The notes under the pieces were generated by a model. It was not told the DNA's origin, made no database searches, and worked only from the letters and a program-made list of their open reading frames with translations. A stretch of DNA of 22,210 nt from Phaeoceros laevis. Taxonomy: Eukaryota > Anthocerotophyta > Anthocerotopsida > Notothyladales. Below are positions 10,631 to 19,588 of the stretch, in pieces. The position numbers and the translations under genes are program-made. The DNA lies in contig JBNGIQ010009547.1 of the NCBI GenBank assembly GCA_049999765.1, forward strand, positions 270,701 through 292,910. The letters are read 5' to 3'. Numbering within the stretch: the stretch's first letter is position 1; every line of letters starts with the position of its first letter.

Positions 10631-10711
10631 GCTATAGGTTTTGACTATTAGACATATCTTCGAATTGCAAGGAGCGATGAAAAAAAAAAGAATATATCAC
10701 AATTTGTCATT
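10631..10711. repeat. Diverged 80-bp direct repeat, copy 1
   Basis: The segment starting GCTATAGGTTTTGAC matches the one at 11071-11151 in the same orientation, with a start-to-start offset of 440 bp. Over the first 50 aligned bases I count 7 differences. The flanks do not match, so the duplicated unit is about 80 bp. It ends in an A-rich run and a CACAATTT segment. Confidence 0.75.
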
Positions 10712-11070
10712 GAAGCTCAACCTTGGTGAGCAGGTGCGGTACTTGCTTTACGTTCACTTCTTTCCGTATTGCTCACATCCAGTGATGCGCTACCTGTCCC
10801 ATCACAACTACCTACACGGAAGGGATCACTGCCTCTTCTAAAAGCTTAAATGAATCATTGGTATGTTTTTTATGGACACATTGTGACAAGCTATTTCAGG
10901 AGATTGGCAGATGCTAGCACTTTTTGGTTTCTTGTCATTTGTATCTGCAGAGCTCCAGTCACAAAATAGTATAGAGTTGGGAATCTTGAGACCTGCATTG
11001 ACTCAAAGCCCTCGATGATTCATCTGTACCTTCATCTATGTCATTGTGAGGAAGGTGAGAGAGCTTCTGA

Positions 11071-11151
11071 GCTTTAGGTTTTGACCAGTAGACATATCTT
11101 TCAATTCCAAGGAGAGATGAAAAAATAAGAATACACCACAATTTTTTCATT
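11071..11151. repeat. Diverged 80-bp direct repeat, copy 2
   Basis: Partner of 10631-10711, starting GCTTTAGGTTTTGAC. On the minus strand this copy forms the start of a 63-codon open frame (MKKLWCILIFSSLLGIERYV), while copy 1 is broken by stops in that frame. Either could be an exon-like relic of a duplicated element. Confidence 0.75.
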
Positions 11152-12010
11152 CCATAGAAACCGCCTCAAACCTATCGTAGATTAGGTGCTGTAGTCAAAA
11201 CTGATCATACTTACTTTGATTCTTCTACTACCCTACTCGGTGGAGGTTGGGACTTGCCTTAGCCACAACGGGCCTTAGCAAGCCCATTGAGGCTAATGGT
11301 GTCATCGGCAATTATGCTAGGCTAGGAGTGTCTAAGACCCACAAGCACAAAGGTTCGCAGTACCATGGGCCCATGTGTTGGGAACAAATCCCTCCCAAAA
11401 TACTTTTGGATACAACTCATTTCTAAGGCTCTTTTTTAGATGCTAAATAATCCCATTAGTACAGTGAATATTAAATGGATGATGCTCAACCTTAAAATAT
11501 TGTGCCTCCAAAACCCCACGAGGTGTGAGCTACTTTTCACGACTTGCCTTCCTGGACCATCGACCCCGGAATGGCCCTTTCGAGTCATGTATTTTCTTTG
11601 AGTCTTGCTTGGGATAACTTCCAACCAGCTCTTGCTTAGTCTAGACACCTTCTGGATAATTTACACAATACGTCTTGAAAAAAAAATCATTGAAAGAAAA
11701 AAAAGAGATTGAATCCACGAAGGACTAGCGCACCAGTTTCGATTGTTGCTCTTTTATCGCTTATGTCTTTACTTGTTCAATGAACTAATTTTGCCGCTGG
11801 AATAATCCAGAGTTTACTCCGGTTCCTTGCTAATCCCTAGTCGTGCTCAAACATGATAGTGGACTTGCTTCCTAGGTTGTCTAAATCAAGCTATATAGAA
11901 TGACGATGTTATTCAACCCGTTCGCTACGCAGTGCCAATTTCCAATATTCACTTAATATAATTATTTGCAAAGGTTTAGTTGCCATTCAATAGGAAATTC
12001 AAGGCATCCT

Positions 12011-12055
12011 TTCAACATATTTTTTAGCATATTTAATCAATAGAAATATGTTGAA
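12011..12055. repeat. Perfect 12-bp inverted repeat
   Basis: TTCAACATATTT at 12011-12022 and its exact reverse complement AAATATGTTGAA at 12044-12055 are separated by 21 bases. It could form a hairpin. It is in AT-rich DNA with no gene nearby and no target-site duplication seen. Confidence 0.6.
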
Positions 12056-12259
12056 TGACATTGAAAATGTGACCCTAAAAACCTATATATGACCAAGAAC
12101 CATTGGGTTGGTCCTTTAGAACTTAAGGGTTAACCGTGAACAAGTCAATCCTTGATTATGATCATTTTTGCGTTAGGCAAATCTTTCCAAAAGAGGAATC
12201 TTTTAGTACTTTGAAGTTGCTCGACAAAAGAGCTCACATAAATGTGGAAATGGATTAGA

Positions 12260-12267
12260 TATAAAAA
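12260..12267 (+). promoter_or_regulatory. TATA box, probable RTF2 core promoter
   Basis: TATAAAAA followed by GG lies 445 bp upstream of the RTF2 start codon, right where AT-rich intergenic DNA changes to GC-rich, leader-like sequence. A transcription start about 30 bases downstream, near 12290, would give a leader of roughly 415 nt or a shorter one if spliced. The position and sharp composition change support the call; the start site itself is not proven. Confidence 0.5.
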
Positions 12268-12376
12268 GGTCGCCTGCGAACCTGGCCTTCCAAATATCAC
12301 CGCTCCTCATCTACGCTTCACACACTGCCAGCCTCGCATCCTGCGGTCTCTGCAGCTTAGGGACTTCCCGAGGCTG

Positions 12377-12459
12377 GGTCACCGGTGACCGGCTGCACTG
12401 ACGTGCAGCAGTGCAACGCTCACCGGCCTGACCAGTGGTCTCTTCTCTCCGGTGACCGG
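12377..12459. promoter_or_regulatory. Palindromic GGTGACC motifs in the RTF2 leader/promoter
   Basis: A perfect 14-bp palindrome, GGTCACCGGTGACC, lies at 12377-12390. The 11-mer CCGGTGACCGG occurs twice, at 12382-12392 and 12449-12459. Between them, 12395-12414 holds GCACTGACGTGCAGCAGTGC, in which GCACTG and CAGTGC are inverted and a TGACGT core of the bZIP-site type is present. Together they look like a dimeric-factor binding cluster or, if transcribed, a structured leader. The binding factor is unknown. Confidence 0.4.
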
Positions 12460-12704
12460 TCTCGCATACTAGGGCAGTGTTGTGGGGTGCCCTCAACAAC
12501 CTTTCTGTTCACCTCCGTTAAGCTAACTTGCCACCGACAAGGGAGCTGCGATCAGGAGCGACACATTCACGAAGTGTGGTCAGGCCTGAAGAGGTTGCTA
12601 ATACCCAAGGAGTCGGATAGCTTGCAGAGCGAAAGGGGAGTGCTTAAGGCCGGAGCGAAAAGGGTGTGCTCAAAACGAAGCCAGGGTTTGAGCTGTTGAA
12701 GAAG

Positions 12705-13793
12705 ATGCAGATATTCCTGCAAAAGCTCGATGGCTCCAGTGCTATCATGCAGGTGGAACCAGACGTGTCGGTGTCCAGGCTGATAGAGCATGCTCTGCCC
12801 GCTGGAGTGGATCCAAGACAGTTCTATGTTCGGCATTCTGGTCGAGTGATGCATACGTTTTCGTCTTTGCTAGATCATGGTGTGCAGGAATATAGCACAC
12901 TGCAATTAGGTCTGAGGCTCCGTGGTGGTGGTGGAGATGGTGGAGCGACAGGCGCAGAGTCCAGAGATTGTTACTTAAAAATGTACGCGGAGAAGAAGCC
13001 GGACAAAATAGATCCCCATGAGCAAAAGCTGGCAAAGTGGACACACTGCAGCTTGTCTTCCGAGGTTTTGAAGCCTCCTTGTGTGATGGACATACTGGGG
13101 AATTTGTATAACAAAGAGGCCCTTGTGCAGGGTCTGCTAAGGAAGACCTTACCAAGTGGGTTACGCTATATTAAGGGTTTGAAGGATGTCGTGGACGTAA
13201 AGCTGACTTCCCTGCCTGGCATAGCGTCAGATGATGAAACCTCTGGTGCTAAGTTCCAGTGCCCGATTACAGGCCAGGAATTTAATGGGAAATTCAAGTT
13301 TTTCGCTCTGAGGGGATGTGGCCATGTTCTTAGTGCTAGGGCTCTCAAGGAGCTGACTGCAAGAACTTGTGCTGTCTGTTTAACTCCCTACACTGAGGTG
13401 GAGAAGGTTGTTCTGAATGGGTCGGAGGAAGAGTTACTTGTGTTAAGGCAAAAGTTGGATGCGGAGAAGGCAGCAAGGGCTAAAAGCCGTGGAGAAAAGA
13501 AGGCCCAAATTTCCATGGTTCTTGTGGATGATAACATCACTAGTGATGCTGTCAAGGGCTCCAACGCCAAGCGAAAAACCTCACAGAAGGGAGCAGGTAT
13601 ACTTGCAGAGCCTTTGCAAGTTGTGAGACCAAAAGGATCTGATTTGGTTCAAGTTGTCAAGAAATTCAAGGCTGGAGATCACATGCCGTCGAACGCCACC
13701 AAGGAGGTTTATGCGTCCATTTTCACATCTTCGAGTAAACAAGACTTTAGGGAGACATATTCCTGCAGATCTCTTCCCATTGGAAGAAACTAA
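12705..13793 (+). CDS. RTF2: Replication termination factor 2 (RTF2) with N-terminal ubiquitin-like domain
   Basis: RTF2-family nuclear protein; known members act at stalled replication forks and, in Arabidopsis, in pre-mRNA splicing. The 362-residue frame has no intron. Residues 1-76 are a ubiquitin-like domain: it starts MQIFLQKLDG and ends YSTLQLGLRLRGG, after which GGDGG follows. Residues from about 80 form the RTF2 core: KWTHCSLSSEVLKPPCV with LGNLYNKEAL (first, degenerate U-box/RING-like half), then FQCPITGQEFNGKFKFFALR, GCGHVLSARALKEL and CAVC (second half with Cys/His pairs). A lysine-rich linker follows (255-325) and a conserved end, KEVYASIFTSSS. ATG 12705 is the first ATG; upstream in-frame sequence lacks one. 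A ubiquitin-like N-terminal extension is known for Arabidopsis RTF2. Proteolytic release of the domain after LRLRGG is inference. Confidence 0.93.
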   Translation: MQIFLQKLDGSSAIMQVEPDVSVSRLIEHALPAGVDPRQFYVRHSGRVMHTFSSLLDHGVQEYSTLQLGLRLRGGGGDGGATGAESRDCYLKMYAEKKPDKIDPHEQKLAKWTHCSLSSEVLKPPCVMDILGNLYNKEALVQGLLRKTLPSGLRYIKGLKDVVDVKLTSLPGIASDDETSGAKFQCPITGQEFNGKFKFFALRGCGHVLSARALKELTARTCAVCLTPYTEVEKVVLNGSEEELLVLRQKLDAEKAARAKSRGEKKAQISMVLVDDNITSDAVKGSNAKRKTSQKGAGILAEPLQVVRPKGSDLVQVVKKFKAGDHMPSNATKEVYASIFTSSSKQDFRETYSCRSLPIGRN

Positions 13794-15285
13794 CTCATAG
13801 CAAGTTCTGGATTTCTCAGTCAGTGCCTAAAATGTACAAAATATTTGCGTGTAAGAGAGATTTTTTCAATAGACACGATGGTTCTGTAACCTGATCAGCT
13901 TCTGCCCGCAAGTTTGCAAACCCCTCACAGGAAACATGCTGTTTTCAGGTGCTCCCCCTCTCAGGTGATTCATTCGAGAGGTTTTCAGCCTTCCAGATCT
14001 TATGCTCAAGCCTAAGAAGCCCAGGCTTCCTTCATGCCCGTGTGCTGTCTCTGCTGGTCCATCCCACGTTCTGGCTCCAACTTCATCTTCAAATGTGAAC
14101 GTTGGTCATTTGCAGGAGTAGGAGTCTACCTCCAAGCACGATGCCCTGACAACCACATGACCGAACTCTGGCTGCCTCAGTAATTGTTTTGGTGACGAGA
14201 GTGAGTCTGCCTCGGGACACTGGAGAGCAATTTTCTGGGTCAAGAATGGCGGTTGTCAAGAACCTGGAACGCCGTATCCACTAGGCCAGCACAACCGCAT
14301 ACAGCACACACTCAAATATTCGATTCTTTAGTGTGCATACTTTCTAGCTGCAAACCTCTTCTCAAGAATCTCAACAGTGAGAAATTCAGTTCTAGACAGG
14401 AAAGCCTAAGAACGGCTGACCAAAAGCGGGATGTTGTGCTCAAGTACACATGAGCTGATCACATCTGTTATGCTGTTGTATAGTTCACTGAACAGCGGCA
14501 GCTGCGGCACATGCTTCAGTAGTAGGTTGTTGGCGTCCTGACATACTTTCTTAAGAGCAAGGGCTTCTTGACAAAGCCCATGTCACCACATCTGTGTTAG
14601 CGAGGTGTTAGATAAATATATAAACTTTTGGGGCAACTCAAGCTCAGATATTCCACTGAGCAGTCATACCCTGTCATCCTGAGGGCCTGCCTGGACTTTA
14701 AAGAAGAAAAAGGTGATTAGATGAGGATCCTGAGTGCTGACCTGACCGTGTTCCAAAGACCGGCAACGCAGGTTTGATGCGTGGGTTTTGGGGCAACACC
14801 ATATTTACCTGTCATTGCTCATCACCGCACTGTCCATAGGAAGAGAGGAAGGAGGGAGGGTTGCTTGAACTCGCTTCCTTTGTTTGTGCATTTTTGTGTA
14901 TTTTCGTGGCCTGTCCTTTCTTTCTTTTTTTAAGAGCTTTTTTTAGGGGAGCTCATGCTAAACATAAGATATTGCAATACAAAACGTTCCACTATAGCCA
15001 CTATCAGCTCGTCCTTTACCACGGGACAGTGGACAGGGTAGGCTGGTTGCACACCAGCTTAACCCTGGAACCCTGGGCACGAGGTCCCAAACAACCCGAA
15101 GGTTGGAGTCCTTTCGCCACATTTGTGGTACGTTAAGTACCCAGTCAATCACAATAAACACACTTCTTCTTCTTCCCAGGGTTGTTTCGTCTCGAACCAA
15201 CGGTACAGACCCTAGGGAGACTTCACTGCCCTAAGGTGTGGCATTCGAAGTGACAAGGGAGAGGCTGCCATCCCCAGAAGCGGCC
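13794..15285 (+). promoter_or_regulatory. RTF2 3' region and probable MPP beta promoter/leader
   Basis: No gene is recognised in this 1.5 kb. The left end should hold the RTF2 3' untranslated region. TATATAAA at 14617-14624 is a possible TATA box for MPP beta. A pyrimidine-rich run ending CTTCTTCTTCCCAG at 15179 is a good splice acceptor about 105 bases before the MPP beta start codon, so a leader intron is likely; its donor could not be placed. Frames of 60-90 codons here look random. Confidence 0.35.
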
Positions 15286-16782
15286 ATGGCAGGGCGGCAG
15301 GTTGCAATCACCCTTGGGCGCAGGGCGCGGCGCCTCTATGCGGCCTCTGCACGGTCCGGCGGGTCAGCGCTCCTCAATCAGGACTTGACCGTGGGTCCAG
15401 ATGAGAGGTTCACTCGCTACAATTCCCCAGTCCCGGCTAGGGTGGATCACACATCTGTGCTAGCCGCACCTCTGACGCGGATCACTACCTTGCCCAACGG
15501 TCTGAGGGTGGCCACCGAGTCCAATCTAAGTGCAGAAACGGCTACCGTCGGAGTGTGGATTGATGCAGGCAGCCGGTTTGAGACCGATGAGACCAACGGC
15601 ACGGCTCACTTTCTGGAGCACATGATCTTCAAGGGAACCAAGCGGCGAACTAGGACGCAGCTGGAGGAGGAGATTGAGAACATGGGAGGTCATCTCAATG
15701 CGTACACCTCCAGGGAGCAGACGACCTACTACGCCAAGGTTTTGAAGAAGGATGTGCCTGCGGCTGTGGACATCTTAGCTGATATTTTGCAGAATTCTTC
15801 TTTCGATCCGGATCGCATCGAGCGTGAGCGGGATGTGATCTTGATGGAAATGCGTGAAGTGGAGGGGCAGATCGAGGAAATGGTTTTTGATCATTTGCAT
15901 GCCACTGCATTCCAGTACAGTCCTTTGGGCCGCACTATATTGGGACCGGCCGATAACATCAAGTCTATCACCAGGGACGATCTCAGGAATTACATTTCAA
16001 CACATTATACTGGCCCTCGCATGGTGATCTCGGGGGCAGGTGGTGTAGGTCATGATGACCTGGTCTCACTGGTCAAGAAGTCTTTCACCAATGTTTCCAA
16101 CTCTGGCACGTCTGCCTCTGAGCTTGTGACCAAAGAGCCAGCTATATTCACTGGGTCTGATGTTCGGATGAGGGATGATGATATGAACCTTGCCCACTTC
16201 GCTGTAGCTGTCCAAGGTGCGTCATGGACAGATCCAGATTCGACTGCTCTTATGGTGATGCAGACCATGCTTGGTGCTTGGAACAAAAGTTCTGGGGCTG
16301 GCAAGCACATGGGGTCTGAGCTGACCCAGAAGGTTGCTGCAAATGACTTGGCCGAAAGCGTTATGGCATTCAACACCAACTACAGTGACACCGGATTATT
16401 CGGTGTGTATGCTGTCACACATGCCAAAGATTTGGACGACTTGTCATATGCCATCATGCATGAGTTTGGAAAGTTATCTTACAGGGTGGCGGAGGAAGAT
16501 GTAATCCGGGCACAGAATCAATTGAAATCCTGCTTGACTTTTCACTTGGATGGCACAAGCTCGGTTGCTGAAGATATTGGCCGGCAGCTACTCACTTATG
16601 GGCGAAGGATCCCGCTTTCTGAGCTGTTTGCTAGGATAGATGCCGTGGATGCTGCTGCAGTGAAGAGAGTGGCTACACGTTTTATCTACGACAAGGATGT
16701 TGCCATCGCAGCTATGGGACCAATTCAGTTCCTTCCTGACTACAACTGGTTTAGGCGCCGCACATATTGGCTCCGATATTAG
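15286..16782 (+). CDS. Mitochondrial processing peptidase beta subunit
   Basis: M16 metallopeptidase subunit that removes presequences from proteins imported into the mitochondrial matrix. In plants it is also a core protein of the cytochrome bc1 complex. The frame gives 498 residues without an intron. Residues 1-30 are rich in Arg/Ala/Ser and lack acidic residues (MAGRQVAITLGRRARRLYAA), a typical mitochondrial presequence. The mature start region includes LTRITTLPNGLRVATE. The inverted zinc motif HFLEH is at 108-112 (His108, Glu111, His112), with Glu188 in ILMEMREVE as expected third ligand, so the catalytic beta subunit is indicated instead of alpha. It ends DYNWFRRRTYWLRY, as in plant beta subunits. 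Start chosen: ATG 15286 in context GGCCATGGC; the frame upstream begins only with GTG. Flowering-plant homologues are generally intron-containing, so the single exon is notable. It converges with the O-fucosyltransferase gene. Confidence 0.96.
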   Translation: MAGRQVAITLGRRARRLYAASARSGGSALLNQDLTVGPDERFTRYNSPVPARVDHTSVLAAPLTRITTLPNGLRVATESNLSAETATVGVWIDAGSRFETDETNGTAHFLEHMIFKGTKRRTRTQLEEEIENMGGHLNAYTSREQTTYYAKVLKKDVPAAVDILADILQNSSFDPDRIERERDVILMEMREVEGQIEEMVFDHLHATAFQYSPLGRTILGPADNIKSITRDDLRNYISTHYTGPRMVISGAGGVGHDDLVSLVKKSFTNVSNSGTSASELVTKEPAIFTGSDVRMRDDDMNLAHFAVAVQGASWTDPDSTALMVMQTMLGAWNKSSGAGKHMGSELTQKVAANDLAESVMAFNTNYSDTGLFGVYAVTHAKDLDDLSYAIMHEFGKLSYRVAEEDVIRAQNQLKSCLTFHLDGTSSVAEDIGRQLLTYGRRIPLSELFARIDAVDAAAVKRVATRFIYDKDVAIAAMGPIQFLPDYNWFRRRTYWLRY

Positions 16783-17187
16783 TGGGAGTGGAGGTTGTAA
16801 CGGCAAGTTATTTGTTGTCCTCGGGGGTTGTTCCTCGTATTGAGCTGAAGCTCTTGCCGTTTTCCGTTTCTTGTGATTGCAGTTGTGTTGCATTTCACAT
16901 GTTTTGCTGTATAGACGCCACATTCACATTTTGGGACCTGTGCATGGTTCCCTAAATAGACAAATGAAGTTAGGCCTCTGGGATATTGTGGCCTGATCGT
17001 CGGTTTCTTCAACTTCTGAGCTCCTCGAGATAACCATTTGATCGATCGAGAGGAATGTTGAGTACAGAGTGGAGTTCAGTAAAGAAGCAACAACTAGCTC
17101 GTCCATTAAGACAGCGTTGTGTTGCCGTGTAAGTCCATGCGAGTAGGAAGTATTAGGGACATGGTTGCACATGTTCTAGGCTTTGCA
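16783..17187. other. Convergent 3' spacer
   Basis: 405 bp between the stop codons of MPP beta (plus) and the O-fucosyltransferase-like gene (minus). It must contain both 3' untranslated regions, so overlapping antisense 3' ends are possible. No canonical AATAAA is obvious and no other gene is seen. Confidence 0.5.
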
Positions 17188-19523
17188 TCAGGACTTGCAC
17201 ACACCTGCGTTTCTCATGTCACTGATGGCCTCGGCAAGTGTGGAACCGGAGGTTCCGGAAAAGCCCAAGGGCGCGCAGCTACAGACCACTTCTTGAATGT
17301 TGACCAATACATCAGGCACAAATTTTGGATTACCACTCGATGCTTTCTGCTCTGAACCCATCTCCACAGGAAGATATCCTGAGCGTAGACCTATCTCCTT
17401 CGTGATGATGTTCCTTGCTGCGGTTATAACCAGGTTTTTCTTCGCGCTGAGAGTGCGCAACTTATAGAAGGTGCTGTTGGACGCCAACTGTCCCAAAAAG
17501 GTACCCTGCCACCGTTCAGTAGTAAGGTCGGTCATCACAAATATGGTAACCCTCTGTTTCCCTAGTGTACCTTCTCTGTGCAGCCGCTCCAGTTTATCCT
17601 CTAGACGCAAAAAAATCTTCTCCCACTGGTTTTTGAACTGTCCGTCCAGAAGTCTGAGTTGCGCACAAAAAAATGGCTGCTCCCCAATGGATTCTCGTAT
17701 GAACTGTTTTCCTGCCTCCACGATGTCAGCAGAAAAAGGAAGGTGCCTACTTGCTTCCAGCACCTCATCAAGCTCTGTGCTTCCAGATGGAGTTCGGATA
17801 TCCACATGTGTCTGCACTCCCCTATACTCCATGGAGAAAAGGCTTCCAAACGACATTACAGTTGAACTGAAACCCGAAGACTCAGGTCCCAAAGAGGCAG
17901 CTACATCCTTCGATTCGGTAACAGGTCTTCTCGAACCCGTTAAATCATCCTGAATCAACCGCCTTTCTGCATGCTCCTTCGATCCATAAGTCCACAATGT
18001 CGTTGTGCAGTCATCTTGCACTCCATGGACACAACATGCTGGCTGCGGTGATGCTTGTGAAAGCAGAGCTCCACACCTCTCGAGTGAACCCCATGCCGGA
18101 GTTGTCCTCTTCACTAAAGCCTTGCACCAAGGCCCAAAACAAGCGGACTTGATGTCCACTCCGCACCATAGAGCAGCAAAAGTTCGGAGGTCAATGGTTT
18201 TGACCAGTTTTGGCGATATGCTTGACAGGTCAACGATGTCCGCTATAGAAACGTATCTGCATGGAACAGCCAAAACACGTCAGAACCTGCTAGTGCATAC
18301 CAGAAATTGGAAATACAAGACCATCCAACTGTTTCACATAAACCTTCTCCCAGTCCAGCAGACCTTGACGGCTTTCCGGAAGCATTGGGAGATTCTCAGC
18401 GAAGGTGATAATGGGAGCTTCTCTAGGCCGTGCCTCTTAAAAGGTGACCACTCCATCAACCCACAGACCTGTTGCATGAGAAAACGTGTGTTACGACTGG
18501 TGTTGCAAGACCTGCATGTCCTCTTTTCACAGGATTTCAGAGAGTTGCTTCTACTGGGGAGAACGGCTTGGGAAGGCTGGTGGCTTCAGAATAAAGACGC
18601 AGCGACTACCACAGACATGTACTCACTCAGCAGAACTTGATTCTCATGATATCACACTGCATCAAGTCTAGGGAGAATTGCTCCCTTCGACATCCGGTTG
18701 CCTGCGAAATATGGTTCCAACGTTTGGGAGGTGCCAGCCAGACTTAACACAAGATGTGACACATCAGAACCAGAATGTGTATCTCAGTTCGTGCAAAGTG
18801 CCACACTCAAGGTGCTCCGACATGTCAGGAACAAAAAAAGACACCAATTTTTGCCAATCAGACTCCTTCAAGCCTTTCAGGACGGATCTCAATTTCAAGT
18901 CGGCAGAAGCATCAGTCCAGACTTGAGGGACAGGTTTACCTAGATCTCTGGATAAGAGTAGAGAATTCTTCCCAAGCCAATGCTCGCATCTCATCTGCTT
19001 TATAAAGCAACCTGCGTTTGGGGCAGCTACCAAGAGCCAGGGCATGATGATCCAGCACAGGAGGCACAATGAGCGTCCGGTTCAGCAATGCTGCAAATGC
19101 CAGTGCATTTTTTAGCTCCATCACTTGGTTGCTGAATCCACTGTGCGGCGCGTACCACATATACTTCTCCCCAGCAGGTAGGAACTTCAAGGTGAGGGGG
19201 GGCCTGGTAGAGCATTGTCGGCAGGGTGGTGAGAAAGGGGTGGAGGAGAAGAGGGACAGGGTGCGGCTCCCTGAGAAAAACTGAGACGATACAGGATGGT
19301 TCAGTCCAAGGACTAGTAGGAGCAGTAGGAATGCGAAGCCCACTGCATAGCTGAAAAAAGTGCGGATTCTGCGGGCTTGTATGGCTTCCCTGCTGTTCCT
19401 GCGGGGTGGCCATCGGGTGGTGGTGCCCATGGCCCAGCGCCCTGTCGCCATCGCCTTCTCGCTTCTACAAGCACCCAGATCCCAGAATGCTCCTCCGAGG
19501 CCCCACGTAAATGAGGAGCTCAT
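17188..19523 (-). CDS. O-fucosyltransferase family protein (two exons)
   Basis: Probable Golgi type II membrane glycosyltransferase of the plant O-FucT (GT65-like) family, which uses GDP-fucose; the acceptor is unknown. Exon 1 is 19523-18940 and exon 2 is 18256-17188, joined across a 683-bp GT-AG intron (18939-18257; donor AG|GTAAAC, acceptor TTCCATGCAG). The split arginine codon (AG+A) joins LIQRS to RYVSIADIVDLSS. The product is up to 550 residues. A transmembrane anchor lies at about 56-74 (FFSYAVGFAFLLLLLVLGL) after a basic cytoplasmic end. The family signature follows: KYMWYAPHSGFSNQVMELKN at 120-139, then LNRTLIVPPVLDHHALALGS. Exon 2 carries FFCAQLRLLDGQFKN, VFVMTDL and near the end CSCAPLGFSGTSGSTLAEAI. 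It resembles the plant OFUT30-like branch. ATG 19523 is the first; ATGs at 19451 and 19430 have better contexts (GCGATGG, GCCATGG) and give 526 or 519 residues. Confidence 0.88.
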
Positions 19524-19588
19524 TTGCGGTTAATTAAAGGAAGTTTGATAATGTCTTGTTTTCCCAGGCCAGCTGCTCGAGTGCAAGG
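19524..19588. promoter_or_regulatory. Compact head-to-head intergenic region
   Basis: Only 65 bp separate the first O-fucosyltransferase ATG (minus) from the TTC4-like ATG (plus). The pyrimidine-rich CTTGTTTTCCCAG ending at 19567 looks like a 3' splice site 21 bases before the TTC4 ATG, so the TTC4 leader probably has an intron and an upstream exon overlapping the opposite gene. If O-FucT starts at 19451 or 19430 the spacer is 137-158 bp. A shared bidirectional promoter or overlapping leaders is the likely arrangement; no TATA box is seen. Confidence 0.45.

Larger units (their letters stand above)
8801..12240. other. AT-rich intergenic region, no intact gene
   Basis: About 3.4 kb of mostly AT-rich DNA between the HMGB upstream region and RTF2. 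It contains poly-A/T runs, a diverged direct repeat, an inverted repeat and small frames described separately. No reverse transcriptase, integrase, transposase, terminal repeat pair or tRNA could be recognised. It may be old transposon debris, but nothing seen proves that. Confidence 0.5.

Noticed and set aside
12666-12704. N-terminal extension of RTF2 from an upstream GTG
   Set aside because: No ATG, and the ubiquitin-like fold starts naturally with MQIFLQKL at 12705.
15238-15285. N-terminal extension of MPP beta from an upstream GTG
   Set aside because: GTG is not a normal plant start; ATG 15286 has an ideal context and begins a typical presequence. A splice acceptor at 15179 indicates leader sequence here.
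18764-18955. Protein-like open frame inside the O-fucosyltransferase intron (minus strand)
   Set aside because: It is out of frame with exon 1, and the 18940/18256 junction already gives a continuous family sequence with perfect splice signals.
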